Both the position numbers and the translations under genes were made by a program. A DNA stretch of 64,000 nucleotides. It comes from Okeania sp. SIO2B3 (GTDB lineage Bacteria; Cyanobacteriota; Cyanobacteriia; Cyanobacteriales; Microcoleaceae). Below, piece by piece: positions 28,432 through 37,846 of the stretch (its first letter is position 1; each line of letters starts with the position of its first letter). Location: positions 62,001 through 126,000 of the forward strand of contig NZ_JAAHGH010000005.1 in NCBI RefSeq assembly GCF_010672525.1. Reading direction: 5' to 3'. The notes below the pieces were generated by a model that saw only the letters and a list, made by a program, of their open reading frames with translations, was not told the origin of the DNA and ran no database searches.

Positions 28432-29958
28432 TTATTCAGAATAGTTAATGAGTACAGGTAAAGGAGCGATCGCTGACTTTTTAACTACCTGTGACAACAT
28501 AGGTTGACTTACGCTCATTGTATTTGCTTCAGTTTCAGTCCAACGTAACATCCAGTTTGGTTGTATTCCCAGAATGACTATCAAAATCATCAAGATAATG
28601 GCTGGTATTCTATCTGACCATTCTACAGGAGGCAAATTCACAACTGTTTCAGATAACCTACCAAAAAATACTCGGTTCGCTAATAGTAAAAAATAGGCTG
28701 ATGTTAACCCTGTTCCGATCATACATAGAAGAGTAGGAACTGTAAACACATTGAAACTGCCTCTAAACACTAAAAATTCGGAAATAAATCCAACCATTCC
28801 TGGAATACCAGCACTTGCCATTACTCCTAAAATCATCAAACTACCAATCAATGGTAAACCTTGTTCTGGGTTTAACAAACCACGCAATATATCTATATCG
28901 CGGGTACCAGCTTTTTTGTAAACTACTCCCACTAATAAAAATAGTAGGGCTGAAATTAGACCATGGCTAACCATTTGAAATACTGTTCCCAAAATACTAA
29001 GGGGAGTTGCTGCTGCACTTGCTAACAAAATATAGCCCATGTGACCAACGGAACTATAAGCTACCATTTTTTTCATGTCTTTTTGGGCGATCGCATTAAA
29101 TGAACCATAAAGTACACTGACTACTGCCCATATTGCTAACCATGGAGAAATATATACCCAAGCTTCTGAGAACATATTTAATCCAAATCTCAGTAAACCA
29201 TAAGTCCCTAGTTTCAACAACACTCCTGCTAAAAGTACGGAGATAGGTGTGGAAGCTTCAACATGAGCATCGGGTAGCCATGTATGGAAGGGAACTAGAG
29301 GAATTTTAATGCCAAACCCGATGACTATTGTTCCTAATAATAATAGTTGAGTTCCTAAAGGTAGAGTATGAGCAACTGCTTGGTCGTAAGCGAAATTAGA
29401 TGAGCCACTTAACCACACTACTCCCAGGAACCCAGCTAGGATTAAAATTCCTGAAATTGCTGTGTAAATCAGAAATTTTGTGGATGCATAACCCCGTCTT
29501 GGTCCTCCCCAAATTGCTATTAATAGGTATAGAGGAATTAGCTCTAGTTCATAGAAGAGGAAAAATAGTAGTAGGTCTTGAGCGAGAAAAGCTCCAAATA
29601 CGCTGACTGCTAACAATAATATTAGGGAGTAATAAAAACGGGGTCTTTTGATTGATTTGTCTGTGGCGTAAATAGCAATAGCGGTTAACAGACTATTTAA
29701 TACTACTAATGGCAGAGATAAACCGTCCATGCCTAGGGAGTAGCTTAAACCAAGGGAGTCTATCCAAGGAAATAAGACGACGAATTGTAGATTTGGATCT
29801 TGTGGGTTGAATTCAGTCAGTAGGACTAAGGACCATACTAAACTAATTATGGCCACAACTAGAGCTAGTTGCCTGGCTAATTTTGGTGAGAGAGTGCTTG
29901 GCCAAAAACTAATGATAGCCGCACCTATTAATGGTACTAAGAGCAGACCGTTGAGCAT
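28432..29958 (-). CDS. ndhD4: NADH dehydrogenase-like subunit NdhD (CO2-uptake type), 508 aa
   Basis: NdhD is an antiporter-like proton-pumping subunit of the NDH-1 membrane arm. The protein is hydrophobic throughout (about 14 membrane segments) and has the family landmarks FYELELIPLYLLIAIWG, KIPLVPFHTWLPDAHVEAS, LLAGVLLKLGTYGLLRFG and AYSSVGHMGYI. A purine-rich AAGGA lies about 12 nt before the ATG. The downstream chpX gene points to the D3/D4 type that serves CO2 uptake and not respiration; D4 is inferred from the ChpX guess. The partner ndhF that normally lies just upstream is absent: the region above 29958 is spacer and then an IS element. Confidence 0.9.
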   Translation of the reverse strand: MLNGLLLVPLIGAAIISFWPSTLSPKLARQLALVVAIISLVWSLVLLTEFNPQDPNLQFVVLFPWIDSLGLSYSLGMDGLSLPLVVLNSLLTAIAIYATDKSIKRPRFYYSLILLLAVSVFGAFLAQDLLLFFLFYELELIPLYLLIAIWGGPRRGYASTKFLIYTAISGILILAGFLGVVWLSGSSNFAYDQAVAHTLPLGTQLLLLGTIVIGFGIKIPLVPFHTWLPDAHVEASTPISVLLAGVLLKLGTYGLLRFGLNMFSEAWVYISPWLAIWAVVSVLYGSFNAIAQKDMKKMVAYSSVGHMGYILLASAAATPLSILGTVFQMVSHGLISALLFLLVGVVYKKAGTRDIDILRGLLNPEQGLPLIGSLMILGVMASAGIPGMVGFISEFLVFRGSFNVFTVPTLLCMIGTGLTSAYFLLLANRVFFGRLSETVVNLPPVEWSDRIPAIILMILIVILGIQPNWMLRWTETEANTMSVSQPMLSQVVKKSAIAPLPVLINYSE

Positions 29959-30561
29959 TTATTAATATTTTCCTTTGATGGGAATTGAGAGAGTGTTTGT
30001 AAAATGAATATTAAATCACGTAGGGTGCGTTAGTGTCACGTAAGGCATCATCCCATAGTATGGAGTGGGTGAGGTGTAAAACCGACTATATATTGATTAT
30101 TATTCCAGAAATGGTTAGTGTGCCGTCACACACCCTACTGGACAGACATACCTTAAGTGGTGCATTAGATGGGGGAATGGGGAGATGGGGAGATGGGGAG
30201 ATCAAGACACCTAGAAACAAAAATCTATAGCAATGTGCGCTGGCATATTTACAAATTACAAGAACTGTCCAATAGCTAAAAGTTTTATACTATTCCAACG
30301 GAGATGCTGCGCAAACGGTTTTTTATTCCCTCTGTTGCCTTTCGGAGCTGTTGCCTGTTGCCTGCGCACAGCGCTATATTGCACAGTTTTAGATGTGTCA
30401 GTCTACTACTGGACAGACACACCTTAAGTGGTGCATTAGGGAGTAGGGGAGTAGAGACCCACCCCTAACCCCGACCGTGGAGGGGAAGAGGGGAGTAGGG
30501 GAGAAAGATTGCTGTTGGGTTGAGGGACGAAACCCAACCTACACTTATTGCAGCATTTTAG
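29959..30561. repeat. Repeat-rich spacer next to IS
   Basis: The string ctggacagacacaccttaag, followed by tggtgcatta, occurs twice (about 30139-30170 and 30411-30440). An inverted pair (gggtgcgttagtg, about 30022, against tgtgccgtcacacaccc, about 30119) and gatggggagatgggg strings also occur. Short ORFs at 30033-30427 are translations of these repeats. Confidence 0.6.
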
Positions 30562-32550
30562 CCCACATTCCGCACGACAAAATGTAGTATATAAAGAGGG
30601 GAAAATTTGAGTAAGTATTTAGACATCTGAAAAAAAAACCTCAAAGTGTAATTCTAGAGCTGAAGGTGAACATCAAAAAAGATGAGAAAATGTCAATAGA
30701 AGTGACTAATATAGACCACTTAGGGTTGGTAGCAGGAATCATTGATGAGATTGGTATAGAACAAAAAATTAATCAACTACTTGGAGAACAATTACCAGAA
30801 AAAATAACAGGGGGTCAAGTAGTGAAAGGAATGGTTTTAAATGGGTTAGGATTAGTGTCATCTCCATTATACTTATTTAGTCGATTTTTTGAGGGAAAAG
30901 CTATAGAACACTTAATTGGAACAGGCGTGAAAACAGAGTATTTTAATGATGATAAATTAGGTCGGGTATTAGACCAACTTGATCACAAAGGATTAAATGA
31001 GATTTTTATGTCCGTGGTGTTAGAAGCAGTGAAAATTTATGAGCTAGAAACAAGCACAGTCCACCTAGATTCTACTTCGTTTCATGTTCATGGAGATTAC
31101 CATACAGAAGAGGATGAATCCATAGAAAATTTGGAGCCAAAACCTATCAAAATTACTTATGGATATTCAAGAGATAAACGACCCGATCTAAAACAATTTA
31201 TGATGGATTTAATTTGTACAAATGATGGAGATGTACCATTGTGGATCAGAATTGGGTCGGGAAATGAATCCGATCAAAAACAATTTGTGCAAGCCATGAA
31301 AGGTTTCAAAAATCAGTTGAATTTTGACAGTTTAATGGTAGCAGATAGTGCTTTATATACCCAATAAAATCTCCAGTAAAATACAAATATTAGATGGTTA
31401 AGCCGAGTCCCAGTTCGTATAAAAGCAGCTCACAAGTTAGTTCAAGAAATAGATGGGTTGCATTTGAATCCTAGTCATATTAAAGGATATAGCTATCAAG
31501 AACTCTCAAAAACTTATGGGGGGATTCCACAGAGATGGTTAATCGTTGAAAGTCAACTACGCCGAGAATCGGATTTGAAAAACCTAGAGAAAAAAATCCA
31601 GAAAGAACGAGCTGAAGTTGACAAAAAACTGCGCACCTTAAAATCTGAAAAGTTTGCTTGTCAACCAGATGCAGAAACAGCAACAAGAAAGCTGTTAAAA
31701 AAGTTTTTATATCACGAAGTGAAACAAATTAATGTTCAATTCGTAGAGTCGAAATCTGATACAGATTTTCCTTATGAAGTCCAAGTTGAAGTGGGCTTAA
31801 GAGAGTCAAAAATAGAACTAGAAACAAAACGAGCAGGCCGATTTATATTAGCGACAAATGTTCTGGATAAGATGGAACTAACTACAGAAGAAATGTTGTC
31901 TAAATATAAGGGACAACAATCTGTTGAGAGGGGTTTTAGGTTTCTCAAAGATCCCCTATTTTTAACTGATAGTGTCTTCCTGAAATCACCCCATAGAATC
32001 GAAGCTTTGGGGCTAATTATGGGCTTATGTTTATTGGTTTATAGTTTAGGCCAGCGTCAACTGCGTCAAACTTTAAACCAAACTAAATCTACTGTAAAAA
32101 ATCAATTAGGTCGTCCTACTAATAGACCGACATTACGTTGGATATTTCAATGTTTTCAGTCGATTCATTTATTGATTAATTCTGGAGTTAAGAGCATATC
32201 TAATTTAACTCCAGAACGTGAGCGAATTATTAAAGTTTTTTCCTCCAAGTTGTCAAAGATACTATCTGCTCAATTGAGAAACTTGAGGTAGAAAGCCAAA
32301 ATAATCAATGATTGAATAGTCGTAGAATAAACCGCTTGGAAATTAGTGCGATCGCTAAGCGTGATAGAGGAACTTTGGCAATTTTTGAATTGGTCTATTG
32401 GTGAGTTCTCCCAACTTATACCATTCTATTGATTTGCGTTGGCGGAGCAAGTGCGGCTGCTACATCGCTTCTTACCCCATACTATAAGTCTAAATACTTA
32501 CTCAAGTTTTACCCTCTTTGTATACTACATTTTGTCGTGCGGAATGTGGG
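30562..32550 (+). mobile_element. IS1634-family-like insertion sequence, 1989 bp
   Basis: The ends are 63-bp inverted repeats (30562-30624 and 32488-32550) differing at three positions; the outer tip is CCCACATTCCGCACGACAAA. A perfect 6-bp target duplication TTTTAG flanks it (30556-30561 and 32551-32556). Inside is one transposase frame with two stop codons. Between the transposase stop and the right end lies about 190 bp that includes a segment (gttggcggagcaagtgcggc) also found in the tandem repeat near 48100 in inverted orientation. Intact ends and target duplication point to a recent insertion. Confidence 0.9.
30666..32291 (+). pseudogene. IS1634-like DDE transposase broken by two in-frame stops
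   Basis: The frame is continuous from GTG 30666 (or ATG 30690, with gatgag upstream) to TAG 32291, about 541 codons, except for TAA codons at 31365 and 31377. The N-terminal part (DUF4277-like, VTNIDHLGLVAGIIDEIG) leads to the first catalytic Asp in VHLDSTSFHVHGD and the second in MVADSALYTQ. The stops follow five and nine codons after that Ala-Leu-Tyr. The second half (SRVPVRIKAAHKLVQ onward) contains the catalytic Glu in QQSVERGFRFLKDP. Because both halves share a frame and the rest aligns without gaps, these look like two point mutations, not a programmed frameshift. The element could move only with a transposase supplied in trans. Confidence 0.85.
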
Positions 32551-32556
32551 TTTTAG

Positions 32557-32926
32557 ATGTGTCAGTCTACTACTTAATCTTTTGTTTACAAACAGTCTCT
32601 GAAAAATTGATTTAAACGCAAATTAATTAATAGGATATTACAATATGTCCTATATTTTACTAAGCTTTTAATTAGGAAGCGAGAGGATAGTTTTCCAGAA
32701 ATATTACTGAGGGATTGTAATAATAATTTTTTTATTCTTAATACTTGCTCCTACATTCCCAGTTAAAAAGCGTTTCGGTCCGGAAAATGCTGATAGCTAG
32801 TTAAGGTGTTTAGTAAAAATTGGCGAGTATTATACCTTATTAGGTAAAAAAAAACTGCAATATCAGCTTGTAAATTAACTTTTTGTTTGCTCCTAACCTA
32901 AATTAAAAAAACTACAAAAATAATTA
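32557..32926. other. Spacer upstream of Nudix gene
   Basis: It starts with gtgtcagtctactac, a dispersed repeat, then AT-rich DNA. It presumably holds the promoter of the Nudix-hydrolase pair. No gene is seen. Confidence 0.45.
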
Positions 32927-33418
32927 TTGAAAGTGCTTTATATTTTAGTTTTGATTCCTCAACCCATACGTCAATTATGGCAATTTGGACAAACTGTACT
33001 TGGCTTAATTTTCCGCCATCCTCTGACAGGTGTTAGTGTAGTCCCCATTTTGCCAGATGGCCGGATAGTTTTAGTTCGTCGCCGTGACAATAATAAATAT
33101 GCTCTACCAGGAGGTATGGTGGAATGGGGTGAAGATGTTACAAATACTGTGAAAAGAGAGTTATTTGAAGAAACAGGATTAGAGTTAGTTAAAATTCGGA
33201 GGTTAGTGGGAGTATATTCTGCGCCAGATCGAGACCCCAGGGTACATTCTATTAATATTTTGGTTGAGGCTGATGTTCGGGGAGAGATGAATGTTCAAGA
33301 TATTTTGGAAATTAGTGATGCTCAAGCTTTTGAAGTTACATCTTTGCCTGATAATCTCAGCTATGACTACGACCGACAATTAAAGGATTATTTTAGTGGT
33401 TTGACAATTTTAGCTTAA
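32927..33418 (+). CDS. Nudix hydrolase, 163 aa
   Basis: The Nudix box is complete: G at the start of GMVEWGEDVTNTVKRELFEE, ending TGL, matching GX5EX7REUXEEXGU. Nudix enzymes hydrolyse nucleoside diphosphates linked to other moieties; the substrate cannot be read from the sequence. Residues 1-30 form an N-terminal hydrophobic extension (VLYILVLIPQPIRQ) that may be peripheral-membrane. The start is TTG at 32927 or GTG at 32933; neither has a clear ribosome site. A gap of 38 bp to the alpha/beta hydrolase on the same strand suggests co-transcription. Confidence 0.9.
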   Translation: MKVLYILVLIPQPIRQLWQFGQTVLGLIFRHPLTGVSVVPILPDGRIVLVRRRDNNKYALPGGMVEWGEDVTNTVKRELFEETGLELVKIRRLVGVYSAPDRDPRVHSINILVEADVRGEMNVQDILEISDAQAFEVTSLPDNLSYDYDRQLKDYFSGLTILA

Positions 33419-33456
33419 TTTAGTGATTCTATAATCTCACAATAGAAAAAGATTAT

Positions 33457-34350
33457 TTGAAGGTATTTTCACTTGAATATATAAATTTGGGTGAGAGATA
33501 TGTTAAATTTTATCTTTCCATAGTTATGCAATGTTTATGGCGTAATTCTCGTGTCAAGTTGTCTGGTGGACTATTGTTTTGGCGTGAAATTGGTGGTAGT
33601 TCAAACAATGTAGTTTTTCTACATGGATCTTGGTATGACAGTAGTCAGTGGTTGCCAGTTATGGAGCGATTGAGTCTACATTATCATTGTTTTGCACCAG
33701 ACTTACCAGGATTTAGTGAGTCAGAATTTTCTTCTACTCATTATTCAATTAATCAAATAGTAGAATCTTTGGCTGAATATATAGCTACTTTGAAATTGGA
33801 GAAGATATATTTAGTTGGTCATTCTTTAGGGGGTTGGATAGCTGCTAGTTATGCTCTCAAATATTCTGAACAAATATTGGGCGTGATACTTATATCTCCT
33901 GAAGGAATTAATCTTGCTGCTGTTAAAGCACGTTGGAGGTTGTTTGGATACTTGACTCAAAAGTATTCTTTTTTGTGTTGGGTTTTACAATTAATATATC
34001 CTTTTGTTAGGTTACTAGGCGCTCACACAAAAATTAAGGAAATTCTACAATTTAGACAAAAATTATTGCATTCTTCAACCGGAACTAAAATTTTATTCCG
34101 ACGTAGATGGGCAGAAATTAAAGCTGAGTTATTGACAGAAGATTTGGCTTTTCTGAAAGTAAAAACGTTGATTTTACAAGGCTATAAAGATACGGATATT
34201 GCTTTATCTATGAGTAAGTTTTATGCGGATTTATTGCCGATAGCAAAACTTCATTTAATTAATTCTGGTGAAGATAATTTACCGGAACAAATGCCGGATA
34301 TAGTAGTAGAAAAAATTACGGATTTTCTGAGTGATGGAGATAATTTTTAG
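33457..34350 (+). CDS. Alpha/beta hydrolase fold protein, possibly lacking the catalytic His, 297 aa
   Basis: The nucleophile elbow GHSLGGWIAAS and the oxyanion-type VVFLHGSWYDSSQW are present, with acid candidate in LQGYKDTDIALS. Near the C-terminus the usual GH before xxPEQMPDIV is replaced: the protein reads NSGEDNLPEQMPDIV, so the canonical His appears to be missing. If real, the enzyme would be altered or inactive. The frame opens with TTG 33457; ATG 33526 (MQCLWRNSRVKLSGG) is a plausible alternative start. Family members are esterases, lipases or haloperoxidase-like enzymes; substrate unknown. Confidence 0.85.
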   Translation: MKVFSLEYINLGERYVKFYLSIVMQCLWRNSRVKLSGGLLFWREIGGSSNNVVFLHGSWYDSSQWLPVMERLSLHYHCFAPDLPGFSESEFSSTHYSINQIVESLAEYIATLKLEKIYLVGHSLGGWIAASYALKYSEQILGVILISPEGINLAAVKARWRLFGYLTQKYSFLCWVLQLIYPFVRLLGAHTKIKEILQFRQKLLHSSTGTKILFRRRWAEIKAELLTEDLAFLKVKTLILQGYKDTDIALSMSKFYADLLPIAKLHLINSGEDNLPEQMPDIVVEKITDFLSDGDNF

Positions 34351-34674
34351 TATATAATAAGGTGCGTGTGTGTAATACTAAATTGATAGATGTTTGCTAC
34401 AAATAGCTAGTGTCGCTACGCGGAAGTTAAAAGTCGGTAGGGGCGAATGGCCATTCGCCCGTACAAAAGCGAGTGCTAATTGGCGAGGTTTCCTCAGAAT
34501 GTAAGACGCACATCTGAGAGTCAAAAGTATTGATTGGATAATTATCGCAAAGCGGAACGGAGTTCTATTGTTAATTCCAGAAATGATAATACCAATTCAC
34601 TTTAGGGATGTCACAAATAGTTTCCAATTTTAAATGTCAAATAATTGCCCGAAACTATGGTATTATTAAGGTTT
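34351..34674. repeat. Spacer with GGGCGAATGGCCATTCGCCC palindrome
   Basis: A perfect palindrome of the window-wide family lies at about 34440-34460. The tgtgtaatacta...gttacaaatag string here recurs at 36519-36559. No gene is seen. Confidence 0.6.
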
Positions 34675-35877
34675 TTAGTCGATCAAATCTAACTTCTGAC
34701 TTCTGACTTCTCCTAATGCTGCTACTAATTGCTGGATATGATTTGTGTCATGGGTGGCCATTAATGAAATGCGAATCCGACTGGTATTAACTGTAGGTGG
34801 GCGAATGGCCGGAGCAAACATTCCTGCTTGTTTTAATTTTTCTCCCATTATTAATGCTTCGGCTGCATTTTTGAGGGGAAAGCAGATAATTGGCGATCGC
34901 TCATTCAAGTTTTTTTCCCTTTTACCTAACTGTTGATTTTCTGTTTCTAATAAATTCAATAAAGTCTCTAGATTTTGCCATAATTTGAGACGACGTTCTG
35001 GTTCTTTTTTGATAATTTTTATAGCTGTTAAAGCAGCAGCAGTATCTGCGGGAGTTAAACCTGTTGTATATATCCAACTGGGTGTTCTATTTCTGAGAAA
35101 TTCAATTAATTTTTTTGACCCAGCAACATAGCCTCCTAAACTTCCTAATGCTTTGCTGAGAGTACCAATTTGAATTAATTCTTTTCCTGTACAGTTAAAA
35201 TGTTCGACACAACCTCCTCCATTAATGCCAAATACTCCTGTGGCATGAGCTTCATCTACTAATAACATACTGTTATATTTTTCTGCTAAATCTAATAATA
35301 ATGGCAGTTTACATAAATCGCCATCCATACTAAAAACACTATCTGTAATTATTAAACTGCGACGATATTGTTCTCGATATTGTTCTAGTTTATTTGTTAA
35401 ATCTTCAATATTATTGTGGCTATATTCAAGAATTTCTGCACCACTAAGAATGGCTCCATTTTTTAGACTAGAATGATTATATTTATCTGATAAAATTAGG
35501 TCACGTTTACTGACTACTGAAGAGATTACACCTATATTTGCTAAATATCCTGAACTAAAAACTAAGGCTGTTTCTGTTTGTTTTAATTTTGCTATTTCAA
35601 GTTCTAATTCCTGATGTATTTCTCGATGACCTGTTAATAAACGAGAACCTGTACTACCCGTACCAAATTCTTTTGTTGCTTGAATAGCTGCTTCAATTAA
35701 ACGTGGATCTCCTGCTAATCCTAAATAATCATTACTGGCAAAATTGATGAGTTTTTTTCCTTCTAGTTTGATAGTTGCGCCAGGAATACTTTCGATAGTT
35801 TTGACTGAACGATACCAGTTAGCTTTATGTATTATTGATAGGGATTTATCTATCCAATTATAGGGATTATTTGGCAT
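34675..35877 (-). CDS. bioF: 8-amino-7-oxononanoate synthase
   Basis: BioF condenses pimeloyl-ACP (or -CoA) with alanine, releasing CO2, in the first dedicated step of biotin ring assembly; it is a cytoplasmic PLP enzyme. The 400-residue protein has [12 protein letters not shown] near the start, [42 protein letters not shown], and the PLP-lysine motif [15 protein letters not shown] (Lys near 240). Other alpha-oxoamine synthases (Kbl, HemA) share the fold, but the overall pattern and RLLTGH favour BioF. It stands alone; no other biotin gene is nearby. Confidence 0.92.
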   Translation of the reverse strand: MPNNPYNWIDKSLSIIHKANWYRSVKTIESIPGATIKLEGKKLINFASNDYLGLAGDPRLIEAAIQATKEFGTGSTGSRLLTGHREIHQELELEIAKLKQTETALVFSSGYLANIGVISSVVSKRDLILSDKYNHSSLKNGAILSGAEILEYSHNNIEDLTNKLEQYREQYRRSLIITDSVFSMDGDLCKLPLLLDLAEKYNSMLLVDEAHATGVFGINGGGCVEHFNCTGKELIQIGTLSKALGSLGGYVAGSKKLIEFLRNRTPSWIYTTGLTPADTAAALTAIKIIKKEPERRLKLWQNLETLLNLLETENQQLGKREKNLNERSPIICFPLKNAAEALIMGEKLKQAGMFAPAIRPPTVNTSRIRISLMATHDTNHIQQLVAALGEVRSQKLDLID

Positions 35878-35997
35878 TTTTTTCTGATTTATTTTATTTT
35901 TCTTTACTATAGTAATTCACAAGAAGCATGAAGTACAAAATTCCTTTTTTTTAGGGAGTAGGAAGTAGGAAGTAGAAAAACAACTGTACCTTCATTA

Positions 35998-36880
35998 ATT
36001 GATAATGGATAATTGATAATTACCTCGGGTTTTAACCGCTACAGAATTGAATATAAGGAATCTTTTTTTTTCTTGGTCGATTGGATATGGCGCAGGTTTC
36101 GGAGCCATCCCACCCTACGGGAAAGCTGCGAAGAAAGAACTCCGTTCCGCTGTCGCGTTTCGCGTCAGCGTTGCGAAGCAAACGACTGCTTTTTTCCCCT
36201 TAAAAAGGGAGGCTTTAAATCAGAATTATTTAATTATTAATTATTAATTATTCGGTAAGCATTTCCTCCGGAATGCTGCGCAAACAGCCGTCAGTTATTA
36301 GCTAGCCTCCTATCGGAGGAACTGCGTTAACAGCTATTAATGTTGGGAAAGGTAAAAGCAACCTTTGAAATTGAGTTTGAATAAAAAGTTACTGTCAAAG
36401 TCTCCGGACTCAATCTGACAAGTAATTATTCATTATTAATTGCTGATAGCTGACTGCTGATAGCTGAATGCTTACACTGTACCTCAGTAACTTGAGAAAC
36501 GCTATAGCAATTTTCAAGAATGTGTAATACTAACTTGATAAGTTTTTGTTACAAATAGTATCAGCAAGGAAGAAGTCATAAGTCAGAAGTAATAAACAGA
36601 TTGGGAAAAAGGGCAAAAAATATTAAACTCTTACCGAATAATTAATAATTAAATAATTCTGGTTTAAAGCCGACCCTTTTAAGGGGAAAAAAGCGGTCGT
36701 TTGCGGAGCAGTCCGTTAGGATGGGATGGCGTTTTGCTCCGAACATATAAAGCGGAGCGGCTCTGTCAAGAGTGGGTTTCCTCGCCATATCCAATCGACC
36801 AAGAGAAGAAATAATATTTCCTTATATTCAATTCCGTAACGGTTAAAACCCGAGGTAATTATCAATTATCCATTATCAAT
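35998..36880. repeat. Large imperfect inverted repeat (about 250-bp arms)
   Basis: The left arm (35998-36258) reads outward-in from attgataatggataattgat through tacctcgggttttaaccg and ggtcgattggatatggcg to aattattcggtaa. The right arm (36631-36880) is its reverse complement with scattered differences. The centre contains a partial GTAAGCATTCAGC-type element (about 36255-36475) and spacer repeats. Fragments of the same arm occur at about 44786-44870 (cgccatatccaatcgaccaa) and about 58810-58930. Short ORFs at 36013-36247 are arm translations. Confidence 0.8.
36255..36475. repeat. GTAAGCATTCAGC-type element, copy D (degenerate left end)
   Basis: The right end gctgatagctgaatgcttac is typical; the left end gtaagcatttcctccggaat is partly replaced by the CCGGAATGCTGCGCAAACAG repeat. 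It sits at the centre of the large inverted repeat and shows no target duplication. Confidence 0.55.
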
Positions 36881-37371
36881 TATCAATTAATTAAATATTT
36901 TTCCATAGGATCTGTTCAATAATTCTCATTACCATCTAATTGAAGTTTTATATAATATTTATCGTGACTTTGATGATTTTGATTATGTAGCGGTCTCGAA
37001 TCAGATGTGAGAATTTTACTATTCCCTAAAAGTCTAGAAGATAGTGGTTCTCATATTCATATAGATACAGTTTTTTCTTTCTTCTGTATTGCCAATATCC
37101 CATGATTCAGATAAAATCCCTATATACTTTGATATATTAGTAATTTCAGATAAAATATTTATTGCTGACTTTTTAGATTTATTTTTAATAGGCAAATATT
37201 CAAGTCTTTGCTATAATAAAAAAACTGTCTAAAAATAAGCACCTTTGTTCTTTATCTCAATGTTGGTTGAAGACCCGCGCTCTTCATCCCCTATAGCCCC
37301 TATTTGAAAAGGGAAGATAAAAGGAGGCACGGGAAAACCTTAAGATTAATTGGTTTTCCCAACGGTGTGTT

Positions 37372-37377
37372 ATAATT
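37372..37377 (+). promoter_or_regulatory. -10 box (TATAAT) upstream of HEARO-like RNA and small gene
   Basis: A consensus TATAAT lies just before the RNA element and 11-bp direct repeat. A matching TATAAT lies at 62516-62521 in front of the second RNA. The -35 is not clear (ttggtt about 15 nt upstream is a weak candidate). Confidence 0.55.
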
Positions 37378-37533
37378 AGTGAGGCTGCTGGGCTAGCAGT
37401 TTCAGTCTGTGGAGCGACCGTAAGACCAAAAAAAGGTTTAGCCTTGGAGGCAGGTGCATAGAAGCAGAAACCTAAATTGCGAGGTTTAGGAATCCCACTT
37501 TGTCCTTGAACGACAAAGCCGGGAGGATGTCAA
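37375..37533 (+). ncRNA. HEARO/omega-RNA-like element, copy 1, without IscB
   Basis: The order of conserved pieces fits my recollection of HEARO RNAs (guide-scaffold RNAs of IscB): a first hairpin ctgctgggctagcag (about 37386-37400), then GTGGAGCGACCGTAAG, then AGCCTTGGAGGCAGGTGCAT. These are followed by AAGCAGAAACC, a pairing AAACCTAAATTGCGAGGTTT, GGAATCCC, a terminal stem TTTGTC/GACAAA, and the tail GGGAGGATGTCAA. Copy 2 at 62525 shares GTGGAGC, GCAGGTG, the AAACC hairpin and the tail. Direct repeats AATTAGTGAGG flank it (37375-37385 and 37532-37542), so it looks inserted between the -10 box and the ribosome site of the next gene. No iscB-type gene (RuvC plus HNH) is nearby. Family name is from memory; a covariance search would settle it. 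Confidence 0.55.
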
Positions 37534-37547
37534 TTAGTGAGGTAATA

Positions 37548-37733
37548 ATGGCTAAACGCCGTAATCCAAAAAAAGAGAAAGCACAACGTAATCTGGCTTA
37601 CGCACGTAAGTTTCGTAAGAAAAAAGGTACAGGTTTTTTTTCTAAGCGATATTCGTCTAAGTTTTCATCTAACAATAATGAAAATGGTAGTAACGAGCAA
37701 AATTCAGAAGAAACTGCTGCTGTAGATCAATAG
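37548..37733 (+). CDS. Small basic cyanobacterial protein, 61 aa
   Basis: The product begins MAKRRNPKKEKAQRNLAYAR, continues with KFRKKKGTGFFSKRYSSKFSS and ends in an acidic Asn/Glu-rich tail. I recall similar short, strongly basic proteins in other cyanobacteria, without known function; nucleic-acid or ribosome binding is possible from charge alone. The frame extends upstream to 37500, but the ATG at 37548 is right because GTGAGG lies 5 nt before it and the upstream part overlaps the structured RNA element. The 5' leader contains that RNA, which may control expression. Confidence 0.8.
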   Translation: MAKRRNPKKEKAQRNLAYARKFRKKKGTGFFSKRYSSKFSSNNNENGSNEQNSEETAAVDQ

Positions 37734-37846
37734 TACATTTGACTGTTTAAGGTTCCAAGCGATAAATTTTGATATGTAAAATGTCAAATCTAGATTTGAG
37801 ACTTAGCAACTCAAATCTAGAATCTGACAATTAAAATTAAATAAAA

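Larger units (their letters stand above)
35878..37371. other. 1.5-kb non-coding region with a large inverted repeat
   Basis: The first 1 kb is the inverted repeat described separately. From about 36890 to 37371 I see AT-rich DNA with no coding character, including a pair of strings (accttaagattaattggttt and aagggaagataaaaggagg) before the promoter of the small gene at 37548. Confidence 0.5.

Noticed and set aside
30033-30427. Two 64-65-codon plus-strand ORFs before the IS
   Set aside because: They consist of dispersed repeat sequence, including the duplicated cagacacaccttaag string.
30666-31470. Programmed frameshift in the IS transposase
   Set aside because: Both halves are in the same frame; the interruption is two TAA codons, not a shift.
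36013-36247. Two overlapping ORFs of 66-75 codons
   Set aside because: They lie in the arm of the large inverted repeat and have no coding character.
37500-37547. Upstream extension of the small basic protein
   Set aside because: The extension would be encoded by the terminal stem of the RNA element, and the ATG at 37548 has its own ribosome site.
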